64,000 bases of DNA from Mycobacterium kubicae (GTDB lineage: Bacteria; Actinomycetota; Actinomycetes; Mycobacteriales; Mycobacteriaceae). The stretch spans positions 1,860,001 to 1,924,000 of the forward strand of contig NZ_CP065047.1 of the NCBI RefSeq assembly GCF_015689175.1, in the 5' to 3' direction. Shown here piece after piece: positions 19,007-28,213 of the stretch (its first letter is position 1; each line of letters begins with the position of its first letter). Below the pieces are notes generated by a model. The model was not told the DNA's origin. It was given only the letters and a program-made list of their open reading frames with translations, and did not search any database. Made by a program: the position numbers and the translations under genes.

Positions 19007-20104
19007 TTAGCCGGCCGCGCGGGACTTCTGAGCCGCCCCCATGTGTCCCGCCGGGTCAGCCCTGAATCTGGGAGCTTCGCGCTGTAATTGGCGGTAGACA
19101 ACGTCAGATAGGCGCCGTTTGAGGCAGCGCATGGCTTCTTTGCGGCTTTTTCCTTCCGAACGTTTGCGCAGGTAGTAGGTCTTGCCTGGGGATGGGCGCC
19201 GGATCTGGGTCAACGCCATGACGTGCAGGCAGTAGTTGAGCTGGCGGTCGCCTGCCCGGGATAGCCGGTGGCGGACCACATCGCCGGAGGAGGCTTCGAT
19301 GGGAGCGGTGCCGGTGTAGCTGGCGAAGGCGGCCGCCGAGCGGAAACGGGTAATGTCTCCAACCCGCGCGAGGATTTTGCCTGCGGTGAGGGCTCCGATG
19401 CCTGCTAGTTGAGTCAGGTTGGTGCCGGTGGCGGTGACTGCGCCATCAATGTCATTGGTGGCTTTGGTGATCCGGCGATCGAGCTGACGCACCTCGCTGA
19501 TCAGATCGAGCGCCAGGTTACGCAACGCTTTCGAGGCGGGGTGGCGAGGTCGAGCAGCGCGCAGGAGTCCAGCAGCCTGGTCTGCGGTCAGGTTGCGCCC
19601 GGCGCCGGCGAGAACCAGCTTTGTCAGTACGACGTGGAGTCGGTTGATGGTCTGAGTGCGAACCTTGACCAGGTCATCGCGATGCTCGACGATCGCACGC
19701 AGTGCCGTGGTCTCCGCGGTGTTCTGGGCGCTGTTGAGCGCGTGCGATGTGAGCGCCGCGATACCCACTGATAGTGCGTCGGCATTGTCATTTTTGCGGC
19801 CGTGGCCGCTCGACAGCAGCCGGACCCGTGCAGCGAGCTTGGCTGGCACGTCAAGGACCTCGATGCCCTCTGCGTGCAGCCGCGTGGTCAGCGGCGCCCC
19901 GAGACCAGGGGCTCCTTCGATAGCCCAGTCTGCGTGGGGCCATCGACGAGCAAAACGCCGCAGCGTCCGGTAACCATCGCGGCTAACTGGGACGCGAATG
20001 GTGGCCAAAGGAACCAAAGCGGCATCGACAGCGGCAGCGGTCCATGACCCCTTGTGAGGATCAACGGCAATCACTACCCGGCGGAGGTGAGTATTTGTCG
20101 TCAC
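19007..20104 (-). CDS. IS110-family transposase (DEDD recombinase)
   Basis: A complete 365-residue transposase. The N-terminal RuvC-like DEDD catalytic residues are visible: D15 (VIAVDPHKG), E63 (WAIEGAPGLG) and the D106/D109 pair (KNDNADAL). The C-terminal transposase-20 domain has GIGALTAGKILARVGDITRF, then TGTAPIEASSGD with the likely nucleophilic Ser near 273, and SRAGDRQLNYCLHVMAL. The start is a GTG at 20104. No frameshift or stop interrupts it, so it may be active. Genes upstream and downstream look intact, so it sits between genes. Confidence 0.93.
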   Translation of the reverse strand: MTTNTHLRRVVIAVDPHKGSWTAAAVDAALVPLATIRVPVSRDGYRTLRRFARRWPHADWAIEGAPGLGAPLTTRLHAEGIEVLDVPAKLAARVRLLSSGHGRKNDNADALSVGIAALTSHALNSAQNTAETTALRAIVEHRDDLVKVRTQTINRLHVVLTKLVLAGAGRNLTADQAAGLLRAARPRHPASKALRNLALDLISEVRQLDRRITKATNDIDGAVTATGTNLTQLAGIGALTAGKILARVGDITRFRSAAAFASYTGTAPIEASSGDVVRHRLSRAGDRQLNYCLHVMALTQIRRPSPGKTYYLRKRSEGKSRKEAMRCLKRRLSDVVYRQLQREAPRFRADPAGHMGAAQKSRAAG

Positions 20105-20300
20105 CGAAAGAGCACCAACCCTTCTTCATGAACTCAATTTGGAAGCAAGGAGGGCACACCAACTTTCGGCTACGCAGGCCTCTCTTCAGCCACTCCTTGC
20201 CTGAGGCGGTGGTGACCGGCCGGCAAGCCACCCCGGAGTCAGCCAGCAGGCGACAGTGGAAGGTCGAGCCTTGACCGGTCATCACCTAGGAATCATGGCT
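20105..20300 (-). ncRNA. Candidate bridge RNA (seekRNA) region of the IS110 element
   Basis: Roughly 200 bases upstream of the transposase start show no credible gene. In the IS110 subgroup the non-coding end before the transposase encodes the bridge RNA that pairs with target and donor DNA. Several short stems can be drawn on the minus strand, for example CTTGCC pairing with GGCAAG around a Gly/Cys-rich loop, and AAGG/CCTT around CTCGA. I could not assign target- and donor-binding loops. The assignment rests on position and family knowledge. Confidence 0.35.
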
Positions 20301-20323
20301 GCAGACCTGATTCCCTGCACGCA

Positions 20324-21652
20324 TTAGACAAGTTGGTGGTAGGTGTTGGTGCGGGGTTGGCCGTGGTCCAGGTGTGGTGGGGGGATCCATTCGGTGTCGC
20401 CTTGGGTGGTGGTGCGGGTGGTGTAGCCCCGTTCGGCGAGGGGGTGGTGGCCGCCGCAGGCCAGGGTGAGTTGGTTGATGTCGGTGGTGCGGGTCTGGGC
20501 GTAGGGGATGACGTGGTGGACTTCGCAGTAGTAGCCGGTGACGTCGCAGCCGGGTGCGGTGCAGCCGCGGTCTTTGGCGTACAGCACGATGCGCTGGGCG
20601 GGGGAGGCTAGGCGTTTGGTGTGATACAGCGCCAGGGCGTTGCCGCGGTCGAAGATGGCCAGGTAGTGGTGGGCGTGGCGGGACATCCGGATGACGTCGG
20701 ACATGGGCAGCAGGGTGCCCCCGCCGGTCAAGCCTGTGCCGGCGGCGGCTTCGAGGTCTTTCAGGGTGGTGGTGACGATGATGGAGGCGGGTAGGCCGTT
20801 GTGCTGGCCGAGCTCACCGCTGCACAGCAGCGCCCGGCACGCCGCCAGCATCCCGTCGTGGTTGCGTTGGGCTGTCGAGCGCAGATCGTGGCGGACCGCG
20901 TCTTCCGACGGCGTCCCCCCGACACACGGGGTGTCGTCGTCGGGGTTGCACATGCCCGGTGCGGCCAGTTTCGCCAGTACCGCTTCTAGGGTGGCGCGGG
21001 CTTCGGGGGTCAGGTAGCCGGTCAGCCGTGACATGCCGTCGACGTCTTGCTTCCCCAACATGACTCCGCGGCGGCGGGCGCGGTCGTCGTCGGTGTAATC
21101 GCCGTCGGGATGTAGGCAGTCCATCAGGCGTTCGGCGAGTTTGGCCAACTGGTCTGGCCGATACTGGCCGGCCAACTTCGCCAGGTGGGCTTCGGCTTTC
21201 TCTTGGGTCTCCACGTCCACGTGGGCGGGCAGGTGCTTGACGAAGTCCCGGATGACCCGCACGTGTCCGTCCCCGATTCGGCCGGCGCGCTGCTCCTGCG
21301 CCGTGGCGGTCAGTTGTGGCGCCAACGGTTCACCGGTCAAGGCGCGCCGCTCGCCCAGTTCTGCGGCCTCGGCCACGCGTCTGCTGGCTTCCCCGGGGGT
21401 AATACGTAGCCGCGCCGCCAACGCCTTGGGCAATCGGCCGCCCAGTTCTGCCTCGCTGGCCTGCTCGGCGAGCTGATTGATCAACTGATGCCGCGCCGCC
21501 GGCAACCGGCGCACCTCATCTTCGAGCTTGACCAGGAACGCCAACCGTTCTGGGGTAGTCAGCACATCGAATGACAAGTCGAGCACGCCCGATACCGCGT
21601 CCCGCAACGCCTCATAGGCGGCGGCGATCTCCTCCCGCGTACTCGAACTCAT
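20324..21652 (-). CDS. 13E12-repeat-family DUF222/HNH endonuclease-domain protein
   Basis: A 442-residue protein of the mycobacterial REP13E12 family. The N-terminal and middle region is DUF222 ([51 protein letters not shown]). The C-terminal HNH module has [18 protein letters not shown], then [15 protein letters not shown]. The family is multicopy and linked to mobile or repeat loci, but function is unproven. A perfect LexA-type palindrome spans the ATG, implying SOS induction. The gene is intact. In M. tuberculosis some 13E12 copies are known LexA targets. Confidence 0.9.
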   Translation of the reverse strand: MSSSTREEIAAAYEALRDAVSGVLDLSFDVLTTPERLAFLVKLEDEVRRLPAARHQLINQLAEQASEAELGGRLPKALAARLRITPGEASRRVAEAAELGERRALTGEPLAPQLTATAQEQRAGRIGDGHVRVIRDFVKHLPAHVDVETQEKAEAHLAKLAGQYRPDQLAKLAERLMDCLHPDGDYTDDDRARRRGVMLGKQDVDGMSRLTGYLTPEARATLEAVLAKLAAPGMCNPDDDTPCVGGTPSEDAVRHDLRSTAQRNHDGMLAACRALLCSGELGQHNGLPASIIVTTTLKDLEAAAGTGLTGGGTLLPMSDVIRMSRHAHHYLAIFDRGNALALYHTKRLASPAQRIVLYAKDRGCTAPGCDVTGYYCEVHHVIPYAQTRTTDINQLTLACGGHHPLAERGYTTRTTTQGDTEWIPPPHLDHGQPRTNTYHQLV

Positions 21653-21658
21653 GTTCGA
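21643..21658. promoter_or_regulatory. LexA/SOS-box palindrome over the 13E12-family start codon
   Basis: The 16-base sequence TCGAACTCATGTTCGA is an exact match to the mycobacterial SOS box, TCGAAC-N4-GTTCGA. The spacer contains the complement of the ATG at 21652, so LexA would sit directly on the translation start and block transcription or initiation. Confidence 0.8.
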
Positions 21659-21736
21659 ATTCTACGTCAACACGGTGACAATCGTCCGAAGTTATCCACA
21701 GGCAAAAGACCAGCGTCGCAACCCGATTCGACACCT

Positions 21737-22963
21737 CTAGTGCCCGTGATGCCCATGCTCGGGTGCGTGACCGCCTTGGTCGCCATGGCACTCGTGGCCC
21801 CCGTGGTCGTGATCGGCGTCCGGAGAACCACCCATCATCCGCAGCATCGGCATGCCGCCGGTCGCGAAGAATCGCGCCACCAAAACCGCTGCCACAACCA
21901 GAAATACGATGTTGAGCCAGGTGGTGTAGTTCCATGAAATGCCCGATTCCATCACCATGGCGTTGCGCTGACTGGGAATGAGATCGGCTGCACCGAAAAG
22001 CAATTCGACCAGATAGCCCGCGGCCACCATCGACAGATAGAACGTGCCCAACAGGGTGAGCATCATTCGGGTGCCGTAGTACTTCCGATAGATGTTGAGG
22101 ATCGGAAGGATCAGTAGGTCGGCGAAGATGAACGCGATCACACCGCCAAAACTGATGCCGCCATTCCACAGCACCGCGGCAAGTGGCACGTTGCCGATCG
22201 AGCACACGAAGGACACGATCGCCACGATCGGCCCGACGATCGGACCCCACAGTGCCGACACGGCCGGGTGGTTCGTCAGAAAGAAGTCCTGCCAGAAGGA
22301 TTCGGGCACCCACGCCGCTATCGCCCCGGCGATGAACAGCCCGAGGATCAGATCGCGGAGGATGGCCAGCCACTCCATCACGAATACATGTGAGACCGAG
22401 GTCAACCCGGCCGGCGAGATAAGCCGCCGCCAGAATGACCCCTGAGTCTGGATCGACATATCCATCGCGGCGTGGCCTTCCATGGATCCCGCGATGCCCC
22501 GATCCGCCTGGACGCGCGCGGCATCGATCAGCCGGGTGCGTACGAACAGCCGGAACAGGAGGGCCAGCACGATGATCATCAGCGGTCCGCCCACGAACTC
22601 CGCCGCCGTGAACTGCCAACCCATCAACAGCGCCAAGATGATGCCCAACTCGACTACCAGGTTGGTCGAACCGATTTCGAACGCCATGGCGGCGGTGAAG
22701 TTCGCGCCCTTGCGAAACAGCGCGCGGGCCAACGCAACTGCGGCATAGGAACACGACGACGAGGCCGCTCCCAAGCCGGCGGCGACCGCCAGGGTGCGAG
22801 GACGGTCATCGCCCATCAGGCTCACGATCGTCGAGCGGCGAACCACGGCCTGCACCACCGCAGACAGCGCGAAGCCCACAATGAGAGCCCACAGGATTTC
22901 CCACGTCATCGAGCCCGTCAACGCCAATGCATGCCCGAGCGCCCTGAGCACCTTCTCCGCCAC
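21737..22963 (-). CDS. Permease with His-rich tail (Rv2963/ArsP-like, DUF318)
   Basis: A 408-residue polytopic membrane protein of the YraQ/ArsP (DUF318) permease family, matching Rv2963 by position and sequence type. Hydrophobic helices are spread throughout, with paired motifs such as GAASSCSYAAVALARALFRK and SFVCSIGNVPLAAVLW that carry the conserved Cys/Ser positions. The C-terminus (about 383-408) is rich in His, Asp and Gly (DADHDHGGHECHGDQGGH), suggesting metal binding. Rv2963 belongs to the copper-responsive RicR regulon in M. tuberculosis, and a RicR-like operator lies 12 bases before this start. Copper handling is therefore the best guess. Confidence 0.9.
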   Translation of the reverse strand: MAEKVLRALGHALALTGSMTWEILWALIVGFALSAVVQAVVRRSTIVSLMGDDRPRTLAVAAGLGAASSSCSYAAVALARALFRKGANFTAAMAFEIGSTNLVVELGIILALLMGWQFTAAEFVGGPLMIIVLALLFRLFVRTRLIDAARVQADRGIAGSMEGHAAMDMSIQTQGSFWRRLISPAGLTSVSHVFVMEWLAILRDLILGLFIAGAIAAWVPESFWQDFFLTNHPAVSALWGPIVGPIVAIVSFVCSIGNVPLAAVLWNGGISFGGVIAFIFADLLILPILNIYRKYYGTRMMLTLLGTFYLSMVAAGYLVELLFGAADLIPSQRNAMVMESGISWNYTTWLNIVFLVVAAVLVARFFATGGMPMLRMMGGSPDADHDHGGHECHGDQGGHAPEHGHHGH

Positions 22964-22974
22964 CCGGTGATCTT

Positions 22975-22991
22975 ATACCCCCTGAGGGTAT
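22975..22991. promoter_or_regulatory. RicR/CsoR-like copper operator
   Basis: A perfect inverted repeat, ATACCC-CCTGA-GGGTAT, lies 12 bases upstream of the permease ATG. It matches the TACCC...GGGTA palindrome of the RicR regulon. It also sits just upstream of the divergent AAA ATPase, whose expression could be affected. Confidence 0.72.
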
Positions 22992-23031
22992 CCTGCAACG
23001 GATGTCGGACCCGGCCGCTACAGTCGGCCCC

Positions 23032-24195
23032 ATGCTGCAGACGGTGGCGATTCGGGGATACCGGTCACTGCGTGAGGTGGTATTGCCGCTGGGTCGGTTG
23101 TCCATCGTCACCGGAGCCAACGGAGCGGGCAAATCGTCGCTGTATCGCGCGCTGCGACTGCTGGCCGATTGCGGCCGTGGTGAAGTGATCGGCTCGCTGG
23201 CCCGCGAGGGCGGGCTGCAGTCCGCGCTATGGGCCGGACCGGAACAACTGAGCGGTGCGCGGCGCACCGGGAAAGCCGAAGGCACCCGGCGTACCCGGGT
23301 GGTGTCGCTCGAATTGGGTTTCGCCGCAGACGATTTCGGCTACCTGGTGGATCTCGGGATGCCCCAGATGGCGGGCATCGCATCGGCTTTCCAGCTCGAT
23401 CCCGAGATCAAGCGAGAAGTGTTGTTCGCCGGCCCGGTGCTGCGCAACGCCACCACGCTGGTACGCCGGACCCGGGACTTCGCCGAAGTCAGTGCCGAAA
23501 CAGGACGCGGATTCGACGAACTGTGCCGGTCGCTGCCGTCTTATCGCAGCGTGCTCACCGAATACGCCCATCCGCAAGCGTTGCCTGAATTGGCGGCCGT
23601 GCGCGAGCGGTTGCGCGGCTGGCGCTTCTACGACGGCTTTCGTGTCGACGCTGCGGCGCCCGCGCGCCAGCGGCAAGTGGGCACCCGCACGCCGGTGCTC
23701 TCCGATGACGGTCATGACCTGGCCGCCGCGATTCAAACGATCATCGAGGCGGGCTTCGACGACCTGAGCCGCATCGTCGCCGAGGCATTCGACGGTGCCA
23801 CCCTGGCTGTCGACGTCAACGATGGGCTCTTTGATCTGCAATTGCAGCAGCGCGGCATGCTGCGCCCGCTGCGGGCGGCCGAACTGTCCGACGGCACCCT
23901 ACGGTTCCTGCTCTGGGCCGCCGCCCTGCTCAGCCCTCAGGCACCGTCGCTGATGGTGCTCAATGAACCGGAAACCTCGCTGCATCCCAGCTTGGTCGGA
24001 CCGTTGGCCTCACTCATCCGGGTAGCGGCGACCCAGACCCAGATCGTGGTGGTGACGCATTCGCGTGCGCTGCTCGACTTCCTCGGTGCGGGCGACGACG
24101 CGGTGGAGATAGAGCTGTACAAGGACTTCGGCGAGACGCGCGTCAGCGGCCAGGACCTGCTGACCACACCCCGGTGGGATTGGGGCAAACGCTGA
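23032..24195 (+). CDS. AAA-family ATPase (RecF/SMC-like, orphan)
   Basis: A 387-residue ABC-type ATPase of the RecF/AAA15-like group. It has an N-terminal Walker A GANGAGKS at 28-35 after MLQTVAIRGYRSLREV, a signature-like AAELSDGTLRFLLWAAALL, and Walker B LMVLNEPETSLHP near 308 followed by the switch VVTHSRALLDFL. No nuclease domain (such as OLD TOPRIM) is seen. The start is the ATG at 23032; an ATG at 23002 would add 10 weakly conserved residues. Function is unknown; relatives act in DNA repair or as parts of defence systems, but no partner gene sits beside it. Confidence 0.83.
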   Translation: MLQTVAIRGYRSLREVVLPLGRLSIVTGANGAGKSSLYRALRLLADCGRGEVIGSLAREGGLQSALWAGPEQLSGARRTGKAEGTRRTRVVSLELGFAADDFGYLVDLGMPQMAGIASAFQLDPEIKREVLFAGPVLRNATTLVRRTRDFAEVSAETGRGFDELCRSLPSYRSVLTEYAHPQALPELAAVRERLRGWRFYDGFRVDAAAPARQRQVGTRTPVLSDDGHDLAAAIQTIIEAGFDDLSRIVAEAFDGATLAVDVNDGLFDLQLQQRGMLRPLRAAELSDGTLRFLLWAAALLSPQAPSLMVLNEPETSLHPSLVGPLASLIRVAATQTQIVVVTHSRALLDFLGAGDDAVEIELYKDFGETRVSGQDLLTTPRWDWGKR

Positions 24196-24372
24196 CGAGC
24201 CAGAGAAATGTCGACCAGCAGCCGAACGCGTAGGCTTCAGCAACAACGGCCGGTAGGCCGGGTTGCGCCAACTCCCTTTGAGTCAATGCCCGACACACCG
24301 GCGTTGCCACCGCCGTCACACACGTAACACCAGGCACACTGATAACAACAGTGGGCAAGACGCCAGGAGGGT

Positions 24373-25116
24373 ATGGCCGTGTACCGAGTCTTTGAAGCGC
24401 TAGACGAACTGAGCGCGATCGTCGAAGAAGCCCGTGGCGTGCCGATGACCGCAGGCTGCGTGGTGCCACGCGGCGACGTGCTCGAGCTGATCGACGACAT
24501 CAAGGATGCGATCCCGGGTGAACTCGACGACGCCCAGGACGTGCTGGACGCCCGCGACTCGATGCTGCACGACGCCAAGACGCACGCCGACTCCATGGTG
24601 TCCTCGGCGACCACTGAGTCCGAGTCGATGCTCAACCACGCCCGGGCCGAGGCCGACCGTCTCTTGTCGGACGCCAAGGCTCAGGCCGATCGGATGGTCA
24701 GCGAGGCGCGTCAGCACAGCGAGCGCATGGTCGGCGAGGCCCGCGAGGAGGCCATCCGCATCGCCGCCTCGGCCAAGCGGGAGTACGAGGCCAGCATCAG
24801 CCGGGCCAAATCCGAGTGCGACCGGCTGATCGAAAACGGCAACATCTCCTACGAGAAGGCCGTGCAAGAGGGCATCAAGGAGCAGCAGCGCCTGGTCTCC
24901 CAGAACGAGGTGGTCATGGCGGCGAACTCCGAAGCCACCCGCCTCATCGACACCGCACACGCCGAAGCCGACCGGTTGCGCGGCGAATGCGACATCTACG
25001 TCGACAACAAACTCGCCGAGTTCGAGGAATTCCTCAACGGAACGCTTCGCTCGGTCGGTCGGGGGCGCCACCAACTGCGCACCGCCGCCGGCACCCACGA
25101 CTACGCGACGCGGTAA
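24373..25116 (+). CDS. sepIVA: DivIVA-like septum protein SepIVA
   Basis: A 247-residue protein homologous to Rv2927c. The N-terminus VYRVFEALDELSAIVEEARG is DivIVA-like, and the long middle (about 50-230) is a heptad-rich coiled coil of repeated AE/AD segments such as LLSDAKAQADRMVSEARQHS. In mycobacteria SepIVA is essential and needed for division and intracellular membrane organisation. A GGAGGGT ribosome-binding site precedes the ATG. About 177 bases upstream are non-coding and should carry its promoter. Confidence 0.95.
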   Translation: MAVYRVFEALDELSAIVEEARGVPMTAGCVVPRGDVLELIDDIKDAIPGELDDAQDVLDARDSMLHDAKTHADSMVSSATTESESMLNHARAEADRLLSDAKAQADRMVSEARQHSERMVGEAREEAIRIAASAKREYEASISRAKSECDRLIENGNISYEKAVQEGIKEQQRLVSQNEVVMAANSEATRLIDTAHAEADRLRGECDIYVDNKLAEFEEFLNGTLRSVGRGRHQLRTAAGTHDYATR

Positions 25117-25199
25117 CAATCCCACTTCACCGGGGGCCAGCGCCGCCCGGGAACGCGGGAACCCTCGATCTGGATGCTACGCGCCGTAGGATTTCCACT

Positions 25200-25793
25200 A
25201 TGGCCAAGCAACACAGCCAAACGACGCAGCGGCATCCCCACTCCCCCATGACGGTCGACATCGCCCGCCTGGGCCGGCGCCCAGGGGCCATGTTCGCCAT
25301 CCGGGAAACCGTGGACAGCCCGTTGCGCATCGGGCTGGACCTCATCGCGATCGAACGCGGCGCTCCGCTCGACCTCGATCTCCGGGTGGAATCGGTGTCC
25401 GAGGGCGTGCTGGTTTCCGGGACGGTCACCGCCCCCACCTCCGGCGAATGCTCGCGGTGCCTGGCCGAGACCCAGGGGCGAGTGCAGGTGTATCTGACCG
25501 AACTGTTCGCCTACCCGAACAGCACCACCGAGGCCACCACGGAGGAAGACGAGGTGGGCCACGTCGTCGGCGAGACGATCAGCCTCGAACAGCCGATCAT
25601 CGACGCCGTCGGCCTGGAACTGCCGTTTTCGCCGGTATGTCAGCCGGACTGTCCGGGCCTGTGCCCACAGTGCGGTGTCGCGCTGGCCACCGAACCCGAC
25701 CACCACCACGAACAGATTGACCCCAGGTGGGCCAAGCTCGCCCAGATGCTGCAACCGGACGACCCCGACAGTGCGCAGCGGGGGGAACGGTGA
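25200..25793 (+). CDS. DUF177 (YceD-like) protein
   Basis: A 197-residue YceD/DUF177 protein, homologue of Rv2926c. An [10 protein letters not shown] motif and a C-terminal cluster ([16 protein letters not shown]) suggest a structural metal site. YceD proteins are linked genetically to ribosome assembly and in many bacteria precede rpmF; here rnc follows. The stop overlaps the rnc GTG as GTGA, so the genes are coupled. The ATG at 25200 starts it; the open frame back to 24816 lies within sepIVA. Confidence 0.9.
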   Translation: MAKQHSQTTQRHPHSPMTVDIARLGRRPGAMFAIRETVDSPLRIGLDLIAIERGAPLDLDLRVESVSEGVLVSGTVTAPTSGECSRCLAETQGRVQVYLTELFAYPNSTTEATTEEDEVGHVVGETISLEQPIIDAVGLELPFSPVCQPDCPGLCPQCGVALATEPDHHHEQIDPRWAKLAQMLQPDDPDSAQRGER

Positions 25794-26503
25794 GCCCGTC
25801 ACGGCAAGCACTCCTGGACGCACTCGGCGTCGACCTATCCGACGAACTTCTCTGCCTGGCGCTGACCCACCGCAGCTACGCCTACGAAAACGGCGGCCTG
25901 CCCACCAACGAACGGCTGGAGTTCCTGGGCGACGCCGTGCTGGGGCTGACCATCACCGACGAGCTCTACCACCGTCATCCCGACCGCTCCGAAGGTGACC
26001 TGGCCAAGCTGCGCGCCAGCGTCGTCAACACCCAGGCGCTGGCCGAAGTCGCGCGCAACCTGACCGAAGACGGCCTCGGCGCGCACATGCTGCTCGGCCG
26101 CGGCGAGGTCAACACCGGCGGGGCCGACAAGTCCAGCATTCTGGCCGACGGCATGGAATCGCTGCTCGGCGCGATCTACTTGCAACACGGCATCGAGGTC
26201 GCCCGGGAGGCCATCCTGCGGTTGTTCGGACCGCTGCTGGACGCCGCGCCCACTCTCGGCGCGGGGCTGGACTGGAAGACCAGCTTGCAGGAGCTCACCG
26301 CCGCCCGCGGTTTGGGTGCGCCCTCATACCTGGTCAGCTCCACCGGCCCCGACCACGACAAGGAGTTCACCGCCGTTGTGGTCGTGATGGAAACCGAATA
26401 TGGCACTGGTGTCGGCCGCTCCAAAAAGGAAGCCGAGCAGAAGGCCGCGGCCGCCGCCTGGAACCAGCTCGACAGCGCCGTACCGGGAAAAACCTCCGTC
26501 TAG
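25790..26503 (+). CDS. rnc: Ribonuclease III
   Basis: A double-strand-specific endoribonuclease that processes rRNA precursors. It is 237 residues, with the signature [14 protein letters not shown] in the N-terminal endonuclease domain, [15 protein letters not shown] as the second catalytic segment, and a C-terminal dsRNA-binding domain (about 160-232) ending [16 protein letters not shown]. The GTG start overlaps the DUF177 stop. mutM begins at the very next base after the rnc stop. Confidence 0.96.
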   Translation: MSPSRQALLDALGVDLSDELLCLALTHRSYAYENGGLPTNERLEFLGDAVLGLTITDELYHRHPDRSEGDLAKLRASVVNTQALAEVARNLTEDGLGAHMLLGRGEVNTGGADKSSILADGMESLLGAIYLQHGIEVAREAILRLFGPLLDAAPTLGAGLDWKTSLQELTAARGLGAPSYLVSSTGPDHDKEFTAVVVVMETEYGTGVGRSKKEAEQKAAAAAWNQLDSAVPGKTSV

Positions 26504-27391
26504 ATGCCCGAACTACCTGAAGTCGAGGTGGTCCGCCGCGGCTTGCAGGCCCACGTGGTGGGCAAGACGATCACGGCAGTCCGAGTGCACCACCCGCGTG
26601 CCGTGCGCCGACACGAAGCCGGTCCCGCCGATCTGACGGCCCGATTACTGGGCGCGCGGATCCACGGAACCGATCGGCGCGGCAAGTATCTGTGGTTGAA
26701 CCTCGATATCGACGACGAGTCCGCGGCGCCCGATACCGCGCTGGTGGTGCACCTGGGCATGAGCGGGCAGATGTTGCTCGGCGTCGTCCCGCGTGCCGAC
26801 CATGTCCGGATTTCCGCATTGCTCGACGACGGGACCGTGCTGAGCTTCGCCGACCAGCGGACCTTCGGGGGTTGGCTGCTCGCCGACCTGGTGACCGTCG
26901 ACGGCAGCGTGGTGCCGGCCCCGGTCGCGCACCTGGCCCGGGATCCACTGGATCCCCGATTCGATGCCGATGCGGTGGTGAATGTGTTGCGCCGCAAGCA
27001 TTCTGAGATCAAACGACAGCTTCTTGATCAGCAGGTGGTGTCGGGCATCGGCAACATCTATGCCGACGAAGCGCTGTGGCGGGCCAAGGTGAACGGTGCG
27101 CGCATTGCCTCCACGCTGACCCGCCGGCAACTCACGGCCGTGCTCGACGCCGCCGCCGAGGTGATGCGCGAAGCCTTGGCCAAGGGCGGGACGTCGTTCG
27201 ACTCGCTGTACGTCAACGTCAATGGCGAATCCGGCTACTTCGACCGATCACTGGACGCCTACGGCCGTGAAGGCCAGAACTGCCGGCGCTGCGGGGCGGT
27301 GATGCGGCGCGAGAAATTCATGAACCGCTCGTCCTGCTTTTGCCCGAAGTGTCAGCCTGCGCCCCGGTCGCGCGCAGCGAAGGTGCGCTGA
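26504..27391 (+). CDS. mutM: Formamidopyrimidine-DNA glycosylase
   Basis: Fpg/MutM removes 8-oxoguanine and formamidopyrimidines. It is 295 residues. The catalytic N-terminus is [14 protein letters not shown] (Pro2, Glu3), [11 protein letters not shown] carries the conserved Lys, and the C-terminal zinc finger is CRRCGAVM...CFCPKCQ. The helix-two-turn-helix lies around [16 protein letters not shown]. It is coupled to rnc and is the last gene of the run, converging on the LmbE-type gene. Confidence 0.96.
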   Translation: MPELPEVEVVRRGLQAHVVGKTITAVRVHHPRAVRRHEAGPADLTARLLGARIHGTDRRGKYLWLNLDIDDESAAPDTALVVHLGMSGQMLLGVVPRADHVRISALLDDGTVLSFADQRTFGGWLLADLVTVDGSVVPAPVAHLARDPLDPRFDADAVVNVLRRKHSEIKRQLLDQQVVSGIGNIYADEALWRAKVNGARIASTLTRRQLTAVLDAAAEVMREALAKGGTSFDSLYVNVNGESGYFDRSLDAYGREGQNCRRCGAVMRREKFMNRSSCFCPKCQPAPRSRAAKVR

Positions 27392-27402
27392 CGGCTTTGA
27401 GA

Positions 27403-28179
27403 TCACTCGAAGATGTCGCGGCGCACCGTCCCCGCGGGCAACGCCGGATCGACGAACCACTCGCGCGGAAACAGCAAGCCGAACACCTGCGGAGGTAGCC
27501 GCAGCAGCACGGTGAAAAGGCGCGCGCCCACACCAGAGTTGCCGATCTGCGAGCGGTGCGCGGCGAAGGCGTCGCGCTTCTGACGCGCGAACCGGAATAC
27601 CTCGATGCGGTGGGTGATGCTTTTCCGGGGCGCGTAAGCGCTGCCGACGATGTCGCGGTCATAGGGTGCCGGCAGCCGCAGCAGATGCGCGAGATCGCTG
27701 ATCGGACATAGCAATTCGCGCGGCATGGTCGCCTCGAGTACGCGCGGGGTCGCGGCCAGTTCGGCGGCCCGCTTGCCGACCTGGTGCACCTGCACATGAT
27801 CGCGATGACCGTAGCCGCCGTTGGCCTGGTAGCTCAGGAGCAGGTCGGCGCCTTCCTCGCGCAGTATCGCCGCAAGCCGCTGCGCCGCCTCGTCGACATC
27901 TGCTCGCCCGAACCGCACTCGTCCGGGTGGGTCTGGATGGAACTCCGGCCCGAACCCGCTATCGGCATAACCCAGGCACTCGACTCGCTGTGCTCCGAGA
28001 ATGTCTGCGCTGGAACGCAATTCGGCCAACCTGCAATCTTCGTCCTCGTTGTGCACCCGGCCGTCGGTCGCGGTCACAATGACCACGCGGTGACCCTTTG
28101 CCGCCGCCCGGGCGATGGTGCCGCCGGTGAGGATCGCCTCGTCGTCCGGATGGGCGTGGAAGGCGACGACGGTGGCCAT
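27403..28179 (-). CDS. LmbE/PIG-L-family deacetylase (MshB/Mca-like)
   Basis: A 258-residue zinc-dependent N-deacetylase-like protein. The zinc motif AFHAHPDDEAILTGG lies near the N-terminus and GGYGHRDHVQVHQVG around residue 140 carries the third ligand. In mycobacteria this family includes MshB and Mca of mycothiol metabolism; the gene position corresponds to neither, so the substrate is open. The ATG at 28179 directly precedes the conserved motif. The longer frame to 28245 would add unrelated residues. Confidence 0.88.
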   Translation of the reverse strand: MATVVAFHAHPDDEAILTGGTIARAAAKGHRVVIVTATDGRVHNEDEDCRLAELRSSADILGAQRVECLGYADSGFGPEFHPDPPGRVRFGRADVDEAAQRLAAILREEGADLLLSYQANGGYGHRDHVQVHQVGKRAAELAATPRVLEATMPRELLCPISDLAHLLRLPAPYDRDIVGSAYAPRKSITHRIEVFRFARQKRDAFAAHRSQIGNSGVGARLFTVLLRLPPQVFGLLFPREWFVDPALPAGTVRRDIFE

Positions 28180-28213
28180 GGAGGACAGTATGACGGCCCG
28201 GTAGAAAGTAGCC

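Larger units (their letters stand above)
19007..20300. mobile_element. IS110-family insertion sequence (ends not resolved)
   Basis: The element contains an intact IS110-type transposase on the minus strand plus about 200 non-coding bases upstream of it. It must lie between the coaD stop (18828) and the 13E12-family gene stop (20324). IS110 elements usually lack clear terminal inverted repeats and target duplications, so exact ends cannot be read here. An inverted repeat (GGAATCA at 20289-20295 and TGATTCC at 20308-20314) lies near the upstream edge and could mark it or could be a terminator of the neighbouring gene. Confidence 0.7.

Noticed and set aside
18829..24195. Prophage or integrative island
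   Set aside because: There is no integrase, capsid, portal or tRNA attachment site. Only one IS, a 13E12-family gene, a conserved permease and an ATPase are present.
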